Assembly (NCBI RefSeq): GCF_007679035.1
Contig: NZ_VEFR01000003.1
Coordinates: 62,001-126,000 of the forward strand
DNA: 64,000 nucleotides
Direction of reading: 5' to 3'
Source of the DNA: Agrococcus jejuensis
Lineage (GTDB): Bacteria; Actinomycetota; Actinomycetes; Actinomycetales; Microbacteriaceae
A program made the position numbers and the translations under genes. Positions 1 through 9,133 of this stretch are shown piece after piece. Numbering within the stretch: position 1 is the first letter of the stretch; each line of letters begins with the position of its first letter. The notes beneath the pieces are model-generated. The model did no database searches and had not been told where the DNA came from. It saw only the letters and a list, made by a program, of their open reading frames with translations.

Positions 1-413
1 AGCGCTCGCGAGTAGCCGTAGCGATCCATGGGCGGCACGGCCATGCGCGACATCACGGTCGCCGACGCCACCGAGGTGCCGGACATCGCGCCGAACATGG
101 CGCCCGAGAACACGCTCGCGACCGCCAGACCGCCCGGCAGCCTGCCCATCCACGCTGCGAACGCGTCGAAGAGGTCGTCGGAGAGGCGCGAGTGCTGCAC
201 GACGTAGGCGAGCAGGACGAACAACGGGATCGTGATGAGGCTGAAGCTCGTGCCCTCGCCGTACGGGATGGTCTCGAGCGCGCCGAGCAGCGTGCGGGTG
301 CTGCCGGTGATCATGAGGATGCCGACGGCGCCGGCGGCCGCCATGGTCCAGGCGACGGGCACGCCGGCGAGCAGCAGCGCCACGAAGAGGACGAGCGGGA
401 TGACGAGGTCCAT
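1..413 (-). CDS. dctM: TRAP transporter large permease, DctM-like (3' end outside window)
   Basis: Large membrane subunit of a tripartite ATP-independent periplasmic (TRAP) transporter, which imports organic acids using an ion gradient. About 137 codons are visible. They begin MDLVIPLVLFVALLLAGVP, show several hydrophobic segments, and contain the DctM-type stretch GGLAVASVFSGAM followed by SGTSVASA. The ATG at 413 has AGGAG 7 nt upstream. It follows the small permease with a 42-nt gap in the order dctP-dctQ-dctM. The rest of the roughly 430-residue protein lies beyond the window start. Family assignment is firm; the substrate is unknown. Confidence 0.9.
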   Translation of the reverse strand, partial: MDLVIPLVLFVALLLAGVPVAWTMAAAGAVGILMITGSTRTLLGALETIPYGEGTSFSLITIPLFVLLAYVVQHSRLSDDLFDAFAAWMGRLPGGLAVASVFSGAMFGAMSGTSVASATVMSRMAVPPMDRYGYSRA

Positions 414-455
414 GCGGAGGCTCCTGGAGGGGTGTCGGGTCGAGGGCGGCGGGCG

Positions 456-971
456 TCAGACGCCCTCGTCGAGCGCAGCGTCGTCGTCGCCGCGCTCGGG
501 CTCCGGCAGGAGCAGGTGCAGCAGCGACACGACGGCCATGAGGGCCGACCCGAGCGCCACGATGAGGTAGCCCCAGAAGACGGGGAGGGCGAACGAGACC
601 GTCGACACCTCGTGCCCCGTCATGGAGTCGAGGGCGCGCTCGCCGGTCTGCCACGCCACGAGTCCCCATAGGGCGACGGCGATGATGCCGCCGAGCGTGC
701 GCAGGGCGCGCCGAGGGATGCCGCGCGCCTTGTCGTAGAGCACGCCCATCCGCACCTGGCCGTCGACGGGCACCGACAGCGCCATGCCGACGAAGACGAC
801 GAGGGGGAGGAGGAGCGTCGTGGTGATCTCGAGCACGCCGTCGATCGGGCTGCCGAGCGCATAGCGCGCGACGACGTCGATGCAGAACAGCAGCATGAGC
901 GCGACGAGCGCTGCGCCGGACACGATGCGTGCCGCGAGCACGAGGGCGGCGGATGCCTTGGCGATCACCAC
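456..971 (-). CDS. dctQ: TRAP transporter small permease, DctQ-like
   Basis: Small four-helix membrane subunit that pairs with DctM. It has 171 residues, the normal size. Hydrophobic segments lie near residues 8-33, 43-67, 90-108 and 128-155, with the DctQ-like FCIDVVARYALGSPI near residue 30. The start is one of two tandem GTG codons (969-971 and 966-968) preceded by GGAGGAG. The C-terminus is short and acidic. It sits 43 nt downstream of dctP and upstream of dctM, probably in one transcript. The substrate cannot be read from the sequence. Confidence 0.9.
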   Translation of the reverse strand: MVIAKASAALVLAARIVSGAALVALMLLFCIDVVARYALGSPIDGVLEITTTLLLPLVVFVGMALSVPVDGQVRMGVLYDKARGIPRRALRTLGGIIAVALWGLVAWQTGERALDSMTGHEVSTVSFALPVFWGYLIVALGSALMAVVSLLHLLLPEPERGDDDAALDEGV

Positions 972-1014
972 GATCGCTCCTCCTTCATCTCAGGGTCGGG
1001 TGGATGCGGTCGAC

Positions 1015-2097
1015 CTAGTAGGTCGACGGCGTCCACTCGTCGACGGGCAGCGGCTCGATGTCGACGAGCGACGCGAGCACGTCGGCCGCGGCCTGCGCCT
1101 CGGCCTCGAGGCCGAGCGTCGAGCCGGTCGTGGCGACCCACTCGTCGATGACGGTCTGCACGACGGCGCGCACGGCCTCGCGCTCCTCGTCGGACACCTC
1201 GTAGATCGCCATCTCGGCCTGCGCTGCCTCGAAGGCCTCGTCGTCCATCACGTCGATGCCCTGGGCGACGCGCAGCGAGTACTCGCGGCCGAGGTCGCGG
1301 AAGACGTCGCGGGTGTCCTCGTCGAGCGACTCCCACCGCTCGACCGACATGCCGAAGACGACGAGGCCGGCGCTCCAGCTGTCGAGGCCGTCGGTGGCGT
1401 GGTTCGTGACCTCGTCGAGCGAGAGCGCGGGCATCGTGTACCAGCCGGCGGTCGTGCCGTCGATCGAGCCCTGCTCCATGCGCAGGTAGATCTCGGTCGA
1501 CGAGTCCGACGTGGGCGTGGCGCCGAGCGCGTCGACGATGAGGCCCTGGATGCCGGTGGCGCGCACGAGGCGGCCGCCGAACGCGTCGGGCACGGCGTCG
1601 ATCTCGGCGTCGTTCGTGAACAGCTCGTAGCCCGACACCGAGGTGCACATGATGGGCACGATGCCGGCGGCCAGCAGCTCGGAGCGGAACGGGTCCTGCT
1701 GGCACAGCTCCCACATGGCCTGGGCGCCGAGGGCGGCGTCCTCCCACGCCATGGCGGCGCTGATCTGCGCGAGGGGCAGCTCGGCCGGGTGGTACGCGAC
1801 GACCGTCGAGGCCATGTCGGTCGTGCCGTTCTCGAGCATGGTGAGGGTGTCGGCGACGGGGCCGAGGCCCTCGCTCGGGTAGTGCGTGATGGTGACGGCG
1901 CCGTCGGTCGCGGCGGCGACGTCCTCGGCGAACGGCTCCCAGCCGTCGGCGTTGAACGGGTGGGCGGGCGGATTCCAGTCGTTGCTCGTGAGCTCGATCG
2001 CGCCGTCGGCGCCCGCATCCGCGGAGCAGCCGGAGAGGGCGACGATGGCGACGAGCGCGCCGGCGAGGCCGGTCACGAGGTGTCGGGGAGTGCGCAT
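1015..2097 (-). CDS. dctP: TRAP transporter solute-binding lipoprotein, DctP family
   Basis: Extracytoplasmic binding protein that delivers substrate to DctQM. The N-terminus has a signal sequence with the lipobox LSGC near residue 22, so the mature protein should be membrane-anchored. It has 360 residues, usual for the family. The conserved carboxylate-binding region corresponds to GGRLVRATGIQGLIVDALG in the middle of the protein. The ATG has AAGGA 6 nt upstream. It is the first gene of the TRAP operon and is divergent from a GntR/FCD regulator that probably controls it. By analogy with FCD-regulated TRAP systems the ligand may be a dicarboxylate or uronate; that is inference. Confidence 0.9.
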   Translation of the reverse strand: MRTPRHLVTGLAGALVAIVALSGCSADAGADGAIELTSNDWNPPAHPFNADGWEPFAEDVAAATDGAVTITHYPSEGLGPVADTLTMLENGTTDMASTVVAYHPAELPLAQISAAMAWEDAALGAQAMWELCQQDPFRSELLAAGIVPIMCTSVSGYELFTNDAEIDAVPDAFGGRLVRATGIQGLIVDALGATPTSDSSTEIYLRMEQGSIDGTTAGWYTMPALSLDEVTNHATDGLDSWSAGLVVFGMSVERWESLDEDTRDVFRDLGREYSLRVAQGIDVMDDEAFEAAQAEMAIYEVSDEEREAVRAVVQTVIDEWVATTGSTLGLEAEAQAAADVLASLVDIEPLPVDEWTPSTY

Positions 2098-2137
2098 GTG
2101 TGTCCTTGGGTGCTGGCCGCGGGACGCGGCGGAGTGA

Positions 2138-2150
2138 GTTCTATAGAATG
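2138..2150. promoter_or_regulatory. Putative GntR operator 1 in the dctP/gntR intergenic region
   Basis: GTTCTATAGAATG contains the perfect 10-bp palindrome TTCTATAGAA (2139-2148). A near copy, GTTCTATAGGATG, lies 134 bp away at 2272-2284. AT-rich palindromes of this kind suit FCD-type GntR regulators. This copy lies upstream of dctP. The TAGAAT hexamer inside it also resembles a -10 element, so it could be promoter and operator at once. Confidence 0.5.
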
Positions 2151-2183
2151 TAGGACGACACGTGTTTCGCTCGTGTTTCCGCT

Positions 2184-2195
2184 GGGAAACGCTTC
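2184..2195. promoter_or_regulatory. LacI-type operator-like site
   Basis: GGGAAACGCTTC has the A-A-N-C-G-N-T-T centre typical of LacI-family and catabolite-control operators. It partly overlaps a second inverted repeat, GTTTCC-GCTG-GGAAAC (2174-2189), and follows a direct repeat of CGTGTTTC (2161-2168 and 2172-2179). No LacI gene is adjacent, so any regulator would act from elsewhere. Confidence 0.3.
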
Positions 2196-2271
2196 ATGAC
2201 GGAGATCCATCGGCCTCGATCGATCGCGGCCGACGCGCCAGGATGCCGCATCCAGGGGACGGCTGCAGGGT

Positions 2272-2284
2272 GTTCTATAGGATG
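2272..2284. promoter_or_regulatory. Putative GntR operator 2, next to the gntR start
   Basis: GTTCTATAGGATG differs at one position from the element at 2138-2150 and ends 23 bp before the regulator's start codon. This position suits autoregulation. TAGGAT inside it is a plausible -10 for the regulator's own transcript. Confidence 0.5.
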
Positions 2285-2307
2285 CGGTGACTCGCAGAGG
2301 AGGACGC

Positions 2308-2970
2308 ATGGACGGTCGAGCCGACGCGCGGCAGACGACGCACGAATGGGTGCTCGCCCGTCTGCGCCGTGAGATCTACGACGGCGTGCATCAGCCGGGA
2401 GCCCGACTGGTGCAGACCGAGATCGCGACGCGGCTCGGCGTCTCCGTCACGCCCGTGCGCGAGGCGATGCGCGACCTCGTCGCCGACGGCCTCATCGTCG
2501 CCGAGACCCACAAGCCCGTCACGGTGCGCGACCTCGACGTCGCCGAGGCCACCGAGATCAACGACCTGCGCATCATGCTCGAGCCGCTCGCGGCCCGCCG
2601 CGCGACGCCGCACATCAGCGACGACGAGCTGCGCAGGCTCGAGGAGCTCGATGCCGCCATGCGGAAGGCGCACGAGCCGAAGGCGTGGGCGGAGCTCAAC
2701 CAGGAGTTCCACATGGTCATCATCGGTGCGACGCGCATGCCGAACCTCATCGGCATCCTCACGGGCCTGCGTCGCGTGAGCCGCTTCTACTTCGCGGCCG
2801 CGCTGCGTGCCGACGACAACGACTTCCACCGCCGAGACGAGCAGCACCGCGAGCTCATCGCCCGCATGCGCGCCCGCGACGTCGAGGGCGTCGGCGAGGT
2901 GATGGATCGCCACTTCTCGCCGTCGACCGAGCTCGCCCGCCGCCTCGCGATCGTGCGCGAGGGCCGCTGA
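2308..2970 (+). CDS. GntR-family transcriptional regulator, FCD subfamily
   Basis: DNA-binding regulator of 220 residues. The N-terminal winged helix-turn-helix (about residues 10-75) contains LGVSVTPVREAMRDL, a classic GntR recognition segment. The all-helical C-terminal FCD ligand domain follows, with the usual metal-site histidines (NQEFHMV, then two more His near the end). I start at ATG 2308 because AGAGGAGG lies just upstream; an earlier GTG at 2287 lacks such a site. It is divergent from the TRAP operon and flanked by two nearly identical operator-like elements, so it probably represses the transporter until its ligand is present. Confidence 0.9.
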   Translation: MDGRADARQTTHEWVLARLRREIYDGVHQPGARLVQTEIATRLGVSVTPVREAMRDLVADGLIVAETHKPVTVRDLDVAEATEINDLRIMLEPLAARRATPHISDDELRRLEELDAAMRKAHEPKAWAELNQEFHMVIIGATRMPNLIGILTGLRRVSRFYFAAALRADDNDFHRRDEQHRELIARMRARDVEGVGEVMDRHFSPSTELARRLAIVREGR

Positions 2971-3065
2971 CGCCAGGGGAGCCGGCGTGAGTGCATGCCG
3001 TAGCGTGGATGCCCTACGCGCACGCGGCATCCCGTGCTGCGCGACTCGAGACGAGAGCGAGCACC

Positions 3066-5033
3066 ATGCCGCGTCCGCAGCGTGAGCCCGACCGTCGCCG
3101 CGGCGGCGCCGACGACCGATCCGGTCGCGGTCGATCCGGTGGACGGCCAGGCACCGGCCGACCCGCGACGGGCCGCGCGGCCGGTGGTCGTCAGCGCGAC
3201 GAGCGCGACCCATCGCGTCCTAGCTGGGAGCCGCGCGAGAAGCCCTCGCGCTGGCAGCGCAACGTCGACCGCGACGAGCAGCGCGGCTACGGCGACCGCT
3301 CGGACCGCGGCGGACGCGACGACCGCGGGCGTGGCGGACGCGACGACCGCGACGCAGGCGGGCGCGGGGCCGGCCGTGGCGGCGAGCGCCACGGTCACGC
3401 GGCACCGCGCGGCGACCGCGAGGCGCGTCGGGCCGCCGTCGAGCGCCGCGCAGCGGGCCGCGACCCCATCCGCGACCGCGCTCGCGACCGTGCGCAGCAG
3501 CCGCGCGGGCCCGAGGCCGGCACCTCCTACCGCGACCTGAAGTCGGGCAAGGGCGGCGCGCGTCGTGACGATCGCGGCGACCAGCGCCAGCGCCCCGTCG
3601 GTCGGTCGGTCGGCGGCGATCGCGACCGCCTCGACGACCGCGCCCGCGCCGACGACCGCTCGCGCCGCGACGACCGCACGGCGCAGCACCGCGCCCGAGA
3701 GGACCGCAGCCGCGACCAGGCCGCGCCGCGCATCGATCGTGCGCGCCCCGACGGCCGCGTCGACTCCACCTACTACCCGTCGCGCGCGGCGCAGCCCGGC
3801 GCATCCGACGACGTCGTGCACGACCGCCTCGCCGCCACGGCGGTGTCGCAGGCCGTCGAGGGCATCGGCTTCGACGACCTCGGCCTCGGCGCCGGCATCG
3901 TCGGCGCGCTCGGCGGGCTCGGCGCCACCGCGCCCTTCCCGATCCAGGCCGCCGCGATCCCCGAGGCGATCGCCGGTCGCGACGTGCTCGGCCGCGGTCG
4001 CACCGGCTCCGGCAAGACCATCGCGTTCGTCGCCCCCATCGTCGAGCACCTGCTGCGCACGCGTCCCGACGGCGGCCGCACCGTGGGCCGTCCGCCGCGC
4101 GCCCTCGTGCTCGCGCCGACGCGCGAGCTCGCGATGCAGATCGACCAGGTGACGCAGTCCATCGGCAAGGCCGTCGGCATCTTCACCACCACGATCGTCG
4201 GCGGCGTGCGCCAGGGACCGCAGGAGAAGGCGCTCGAGCGCGGCGTCGACATCCTCATCGGCACCCCCGGTCGCATCGAGGACCTCGTCGAGCAGGGCAT
4301 CCTCAACCTCGGACGCGTCGAGATCGCGGTGCTCGACGAGGCCGACCACATGTGCGAGCTCGGCTTCCTCGAGCCCGTGCAGCGCCTGCTGCGCCGCACG
4401 CGCCCCGACAGCCAGAAGCTGCTGTTCTCGGCGACGCTCGACCAGGAGGTGTCGGCGCTCGCGAAGGAGTTCCTGCGCGACCCCGCCGTGCTCGAGGTCG
4501 AGGGCGAGGACCAGGCGTCGGGCACGATCGACCACCATGTGCTCGTCGTCGACCGGTACGACAAGGACGCGGTGCTCGAGCAGCTCGCGCTCGCCGAGGG
4601 CCCCGTCGTCGTCTTCGCCCGCACCCGCGTGTATGCCGAGCGGCTCGCGCAGCAGATGGTGGAGGCAGGCATCCTCGCCGCGAGCCTCCACGGCGACCTC
4701 ACGCAGGCGCGCAGGCAGCGCAACCTCGACATGCTGCAGAAGGGCAGCATCGACGTGCTCGTCGCGACCGACGTCGCCGCCCGCGGCATCCACATCGACT
4801 CGGTGGGCCTCGTCGTGCAGGCCGATCCGCCGGACGAGCACAAGACGTACATGCATCGCTCGGGGCGCACCGGCCGTGCGGGCCGTCGCGGCACGGTGGT
4901 GACGGTCATCGCGCGCTCGCGCCGCGACCGCATGCAGCAGCTGCTCGAGCGCGCCGAGATCGAGGCGCCGATGGTGCCCGTCGGCCCGGCTGACGACGTG
5001 CTGAGCATCGTCGGGGTGCTGCCCCGCCGCTGA
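3066..5033 (+). CDS. DEAD-box ATP-dependent RNA helicase with long disordered N-terminus
   Basis: RNA helicase of about 655 residues that remodels RNA or ribonucleoprotein using ATP. The first 230 or so residues are low complexity, dominated by R, D and G (repeats such as GRGGRDDRD). The RecA-like core follows with motif I GRTGSGKT, motif II DEAD, motif III SAT and motif VI HRSGRTGR. I choose ATG 3066 over an in-frame ATG at 2991 because the intervening residues look untranslated and TAGCGT (3001-3006) is a plausible -10. The RG-rich extension would bind RNA and could drive condensate formation. Orthology to a named DEAD protein (DeaD, RhlE, CsdA) is not clear. Confidence 0.92.
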   Translation: MPRPQREPDRRRGGADDRSGRGRSGGRPGTGRPATGRAAGGRQRDERDPSRPSWEPREKPSRWQRNVDRDEQRGYGDRSDRGGRDDRGRGGRDDRDAGGRGAGRGGERHGHAAPRGDREARRAAVERRAAGRDPIRDRARDRAQQPRGPEAGTSYRDLKSGKGGARRDDRGDQRQRPVGRSVGGDRDRLDDRARADDRSRRDDRTAQHRAREDRSRDQAAPRIDRARPDGRVDSTYYPSRAAQPGASDDVVHDRLAATAVSQAVEGIGFDDLGLGAGIVGALGGLGATAPFPIQAAAIPEAIAGRDVLGRGRTGSGKTIAFVAPIVEHLLRTRPDGGRTVGRPPRALVLAPTRELAMQIDQVTQSIGKAVGIFTTTIVGGVRQGPQEKALERGVDILIGTPGRIEDLVEQGILNLGRVEIAVLDEADHMCELGFLEPVQRLLRRTRPDSQKLLFSATLDQEVSALAKEFLRDPAVLEVEGEDQASGTIDHHVLVVDRYDKDAVLEQLALAEGPVVVFARTRVYAERLAQQMVEAGILAASLHGDLTQARRQRNLDMLQKGSIDVLVATDVAARGIHIDSVGLVVQADPPDEHKTYMHRSGRTGRAGRRGTVVTVIARSRRDRMQQLLERAEIEAPMVPVGPADDVLSIVGVLPRR

Positions 5034-5132
5034 CGCGCGCCCGCGCGCGGACACCTACGCATCGGCCATGCGTCTGCGCGACGCGCCGCCGTCGCCTGGA
5101 AGCGCACGGAGCACCGGCGTAGCCTGACGGAC

Positions 5133-5900
5133 ATGCGCATCGCAGTCTTCGGGGGCACGGGCAACGCGGGCGCGAGGGTGGTCGCGCAGGTGCAACGGCA
5201 GGGCCACGACGTCGTCGCGGTGTCTCGCAGCGGCAAGGACGTCCACGGCGCTCCGGGCGCGAAGGCCGACCTGCTGACGGGCGACGGCCTCGAGTCGGCG
5301 CTCGACGAGGTCGACGTGCTCGTCGACTGCACGAACACGGCGAACCCGCTCGACACCCGCATCTTCACGCTCGGCGCGCGCCACCTCATCGCCGCGGCGG
5401 AGGCGGCAGGCGTCGAGCGCGCGATCGTGCTGTCGATCGTCGGCGCCGAGCACTCGACGTTCCAGTACCACCAGCGCAAGGTCGACCAGGAGCACCGCTA
5501 CCTGTCGTCGCGCCTCGACGCGACGATCGTGCGGGCGACGCAGTTCCACGACTTCCCCGTCACGTTCTTCGAGCAGGCGAAGCCGCTCGGCGTCATCCCC
5601 GTGTTCCTCGGTGCGCGCTTCCAGACCGTCGATCCCGACGAGGTCGCCGAGCTGCTCGCGCACGAGGCCGTCGAGCCGTCGGGCGCATCGTTCGTCGAGA
5701 TCGGCGGACCGCGCGTGCGAGTCTCCCGCGACCTCGCCAAGGCGTGGCAGCAGGCGACGCATGCGCGCGGCCTCATCGTGAACGGCCCGTTCCCGCCATC
5801 GCTGCTCACGTTCTTCCGCGAGGGCAGGAACCTGCTGCCGACCGACGGCCACGTGGGCCGCGTGTCGTTCGAGGAGTGGCTCGCTCGCTCCGCGCGCTGA
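5133..5900 (+). CDS. Atypical SDR-family NAD(P)-binding protein (NmrA-like)
   Basis: A 255-residue Rossmann-fold protein. It begins MRIAVFGGTGNAGARV, with the glycine-rich dinucleotide motif GGTGNAG, and lacks the classical YxxxK catalytic pair, placing it among atypical NmrA/NAD(P)H-binding SDRs that act as redox sensors or oxidoreductases. TAGCCT (5120-5125) lies 7 nt before the ATG with no Shine-Dalgarno, so it is probably translated from a leaderless mRNA. The next gene has the same arrangement and is therefore likely transcribed separately. No substrate can be inferred. Confidence 0.82.
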   Translation: MRIAVFGGTGNAGARVVAQVQRQGHDVVAVSRSGKDVHGAPGAKADLLTGDGLESALDEVDVLVDCTNTANPLDTRIFTLGARHLIAAAEAAGVERAIVLSIVGAEHSTFQYHQRKVDQEHRYLSSRLDATIVRATQFHDFPVTFFEQAKPLGVIPVFLGARFQTVDPDEVAELLAHEAVEPSGASFVEIGGPRVRVSRDLAKAWQQATHARGLIVNGPFPPSLLTFFREGRNLLPTDGHVGRVSFEEWLARSAR

Positions 5901-5938
5901 CCGCGCGGCGCGCCTGGCCGCGCGGCTAGCCTGACGCC

Positions 5939-7078
5939 ATGCCAACGCTGCAGCAGCTCGCCGACGAAGCCGTCGCGAAGGGCGTGCCGGGCGTCGTCGC
6001 GCTCGTCGCGCAGGGCGACGACGTCGACGTCGCCACCGCGGGCGTGCGCGATCCGGTCGGCGCACCCATGACGCTCGACACCGTCGTGCGCACCGCATCC
6101 GTCACCAAGCCCATTCTCGGCGCCCTCGCGCTCGCGATCGTCGAGCGCGGCCTCGTGCATCCCGCCGACGAGGCGAGCAGGTGGCTGCCCGAGCTCGCCG
6201 ACATGCGCGTGTTGCGACATCCCTCCGCCGAGCTCGACGAGACGGTGCCGCTCGCGCAGCCCATCACGGTGCAGCACCTGCTGACGTCGCAGTCGGGCAT
6301 CGGCCTCGTGGGCGACTTCTCGGCGCCGCTCATGGCCGCGCACGCCGAGCGGCTGGGGCAGGGCGGGGATGCGCGGACGCGCCCCGAGCCCGACGAGCTG
6401 CTGCGCCGCGTCGGCACCCTGCCGCTCGGTCACCAGCCGGGGGAGGGATGGACGTACAACACGGGCATGGACGTGCTCGGCGTGCTGCTCGCCCGCGCCA
6501 TGTGCACGCCGCTGCCAGCGCTGCTCGACGAGGTGCTGCTCGAGCCGCTCGGCATGCACGACACGGGATTCGCGCTGCGCGGCGACCAGGTCGAGCGCAC
6601 CGCGGCGGCCTATCGGCGGTCCGACGACGGCGTCGTGCCCGTCGATGCGGCGCAGGCGCAGCTCGACGACCCGCCCGTGTTCCCCTCCGGTGCGGGCGGC
6701 CTGCTGTCGACGGCGCCCGACCTGCTGCGCTTCTGGCGCATGCTCGCGGCCGGCGGCGAGCTCGACGGCGTCCGCGTGCTGTCGACGGCGTCGGTGCGCA
6801 CCATGCGCTCGCCGCTCGCGACCGCCGAGCCCGGCAATCCCTTCCTCGACGATCAGGCCTGGGGCGTCGGCGGCGCGGTCGACGTGCAGGAGTCCGAGCC
6901 CTTCCACGCGCTCGGCCGCTTCGGGTGGATCGGCTCGTGGGGCACCGCGGCCTACCTGTACCCGCACGGCACGATCGGCATCTGGCTGACGCAGCTCGAG
7001 CTCGCCGGTCCGGAGGACTTCGGCATCCTCGGCGACGTGCTCGCCGAGGTCGCGCGCCGCGACGCTGCGCTCGCCTGA
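5939..7078 (+). CDS. Serine hydrolase of the beta-lactamase / class C penicillin-binding family
   Basis: A 379-residue protein of the beta-lactamase-related superfamily. It has the active-site SxxK motif SVTK (about residue 58), a YNTG motif in place of YxN (about residue 179), and a C-terminal GWIGSWGT stretch where the third motif is expected. No signal peptide is visible, so it is probably cytoplasmic, an esterase or peptidase rather than an exported PBP. TAGCCT (5927-5932) sits 6 nt before the ATG, indicating leaderless expression. True beta-lactam hydrolysis is possible but not implied. Confidence 0.85.
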   Translation: MPTLQQLADEAVAKGVPGVVALVAQGDDVDVATAGVRDPVGAPMTLDTVVRTASVTKPILGALALAIVERGLVHPADEASRWLPELADMRVLRHPSAELDETVPLAQPITVQHLLTSQSGIGLVGDFSAPLMAAHAERLGQGGDARTRPEPDELLRRVGTLPLGHQPGEGWTYNTGMDVLGVLLARAMCTPLPALLDEVLLEPLGMHDTGFALRGDQVERTAAAYRRSDDGVVPVDAAQAQLDDPPVFPSGAGGLLSTAPDLLRFWRMLAAGGELDGVRVLSTASVRTMRSPLATAEPGNPFLDDQAWGVGGAVDVQESEPFHALGRFGWIGSWGTAAYLYPHGTIGIWLTQLELAGPEDFGILGDVLAEVARRDAALA

Positions 7079-7163
7079 CGATCGCGGTCTCCACAGGCGC
7101 AGCCCGGCCCTGCGCATCCACCGTGCGGCGCGGCGTGCGGTGGTGGCTCGTAGGCTGGATGCG

Positions 7164-9131
7164 ATGAGCGACGCGCAGTGGGGATCTCCCGACGACTGGG
7201 TGCCCCCCGACGAGTGGGCGCCGCCTGAGGACGACGGCTGGCTGCCGCCCGACGACGCCGACGGCGCGCCCGTGCCGGCGTCGGTCGCGGCGCAGGTCCA
7301 CGCGACGACCGCCGTCGCCGCACCGCCGCGCCCGCGTCCCGAGACGCCGCTCGACGCGCTGCGCAGCGTGTGGGGCTACGACGCCTTCCGCGACAGCCAG
7401 GCCGAGATCATCGACACGCTCGTGCGCGGCGACGACGCGATCGTGCTCATGCCCACTGGCGGTGGCAAGAGCCTCTGCTACCAGGTGCCGTCGCTCGTGC
7501 GCGAGGGCACCGGCGTCGTCGTGAGCCCGCTCATCGCGCTCATGCACGACCAGGTGGATGCGCTGCTGCAGCTGGGCGTGCGCGCGGCCTACCTCAACTC
7601 GACGCAGTCGGTCGACGAGCGTCGCGCCGTCGAGCGCGACCTGCTCGCGGGCGAGCTCGACCTGCTCTACCTCGCGCCCGAGCGGCTGCCCGTCGTCGGC
7701 GACCTGCTCGACCGCGCGCCGATCGCGCTCTTCGCGATCGACGAGGCGCACTGCGTGAGCCAGTGGGGCCACGACTTCCGCCCCGACTACCTGCAGCTGT
7801 CCATCCTGCACGAGCGGTGGCCGAGCATCCCGCGCATCGCGCTGACGGCGACGGCGACGGTCGAGACGCGCGCCGAGATCGCCGAGCGCCTCGACCTGCA
7901 GCGCGCGCGGGTGTTCGTGTCGAGCTTCGACCGGCCCAACATCCAGTACCGCATCGCCCCCAAGCAGGATGCACGCGGCCAGCTGCTGCGCATCCTGCGC
8001 GAGGAGCACCCGGGCGAGGCGGCGATCGTCTACTGCCTCTCGCGCAAGAGCGTGGAGCAGACGGCGACGTGGCTCGCCCAGCAGGGGATCGAGGCGCTGC
8101 CGTACCACGCGGGCCTCGACGCGGGCACGCGGTCGCGCAACCAGTCGCGCTTCCTGCGGGAGGACGGGGTCGTCATGTGCGCGACCGTCGCGTTCGGCAT
8201 GGGCATCGACAAGCCCGACGTGCGCTTCGTGGCGCACATGGACCTGCCGAAGTCGGTCGAGGGCTACTACCAGGAGACGGGTCGCGCGGGCCGCGACGGC
8301 GAGCCGTCGACGGCGTGGCTCGCCTACGGGCTGCAGGACGTCGTGCAGCAGCGCCGCATGATCGACGAGGGCGACGGCGACCGGCAGCGCAAGCGCGCGC
8401 AGACGCTGCACCTCGACGCGATGCTCGCGCTGTGCGAGACGGTCGAGTGCCGCCGCGTGCAGCTGCTCGGCTACTTCGGCCAGCCGAGCGAGCCCTGCGG
8501 CAACTGCGACACGTGCCTCGCGCCGCCCGAGACGCTCGACGGCACCGTGCCCGCGCAGAAGCTGCTGTCGACGATCGTGCGCCTGCAGCGCGAGCACCGG
8601 CAGCAGTACGGCGCCGGGCACCTCGTCGACATCCTGCTCGGCAAGGACACCGAGCGCATCCGTCGCCTCGGCCACGATCGCCTGTCCACGTACGGCATCG
8701 GCGGCGAGCTGAGCGACCAGGAGTGGCGCGGCGTTGTGCGGCAGCTGCTCGCGCAGGGGATGCTCGAGGTGCAGGGCGAGTACGGCGTGCTCGCGATCAC
8801 CGAGGCCGCGGGCGACGTGCTCGGCGGCCGCCGCGAGGTGCGGCTGCGGCGCGAGCAGGAGCGCGTGCGGCGCTCGGCGAAGGCGAAGGCCGCGCCGATC
8901 GCGCTCGACGACGCGCAGCAGGCGGTCTACCAGCGGCTGCGCGCGTGGCGCAGCGAGGTCGCGAAGGAGCAGGGCGTGCCGGCGTACGTCGTGTTCTCGG
9001 ATGCGACGCTCGCGGGCATCGCCGCGACGCGGCCGGGCGACGAGGGTGCGCTGCGCGGCGTCTCGGGGGTCGGCGACGCGAAGCTCGAGCGCTATGGCAC
9101 CGCCGTGCTGGAGGTCGTCGCCACCGCGTGA
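7164..9131 (+). CDS. recQ: ATP-dependent DNA helicase RecQ
   Basis: 3'-5' DNA helicase acting in recombination and replication-fork repair. It has 655 residues in RecQ order: helicase core with GGGKSLCYQ (motif I), DEAH within [14 protein letters not shown], and [10 protein letters not shown] (motif VI); zinc-binding cysteines ending CGNCDTC; winged helix; and a C-terminal HRDC domain. An unusual acidic N-terminal extension of about 65 residues carries three W-x-P-P-[DE]-[DE] motifs. The ATG at 7164 is preceded by TAGGCT (7151-7156) at 7 nt, so this start is favoured over the in-frame GTG at 7140. A strong hairpin follows the stop codon. Confidence 0.95.
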   Translation: MSDAQWGSPDDWVPPDEWAPPEDDGWLPPDDADGAPVPASVAAQVHATTAVAAPPRPRPETPLDALRSVWGYDAFRDSQAEIIDTLVRGDDAIVLMPTGGGKSLCYQVPSLVREGTGVVVSPLIALMHDQVDALLQLGVRAAYLNSTQSVDERRAVERDLLAGELDLLYLAPERLPVVGDLLDRAPIALFAIDEAHCVSQWGHDFRPDYLQLSILHERWPSIPRIALTATATVETRAEIAERLDLQRARVFVSSFDRPNIQYRIAPKQDARGQLLRILREEHPGEAAIVYCLSRKSVEQTATWLAQQGIEALPYHAGLDAGTRSRNQSRFLREDGVVMCATVAFGMGIDKPDVRFVAHMDLPKSVEGYYQETGRAGRDGEPSTAWLAYGLQDVVQQRRMIDEGDGDRQRKRAQTLHLDAMLALCETVECRRVQLLGYFGQPSEPCGNCDTCLAPPETLDGTVPAQKLLSTIVRLQREHRQQYGAGHLVDILLGKDTERIRRLGHDRLSTYGIGGELSDQEWRGVVRQLLAQGMLEVQGEYGVLAITEAAGDVLGGRREVRLRREQERVRRSAKAKAAPIALDDAQQAVYQRLRAWRSEVAKEQGVPAYVVFSDATLAGIAATRPGDEGALRGVSGVGDAKLERYGTAVLEVVATA

Positions 9132-9133
9132 CA

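Noticed and set aside
2161..2189. GTTTCC-GCTG-GGAAAC as a terminator
   Set aside because: It lies in a divergent promoter region where a terminator has no use; an operator is more likely.
880..2199. A 439-codon plus-strand frame opposite dctP
   Set aside because: Antisense shadow of a clear TRAP binding protein; no motif, ribosome site or plausible composition.
5034..5060. GCGCGC-rich stretch after the helicase gene as a terminator
   Set aside because: The self-complementarity is what any GC-alternating run would give; no defined stem and loop.
5939..7078. A true beta-lactamase resistance gene
   Set aside because: It has SxxK but YNTG and GWIGSWGT motifs and no export signal, fitting the broad serine-hydrolase family rather than a secreted beta-lactamase.
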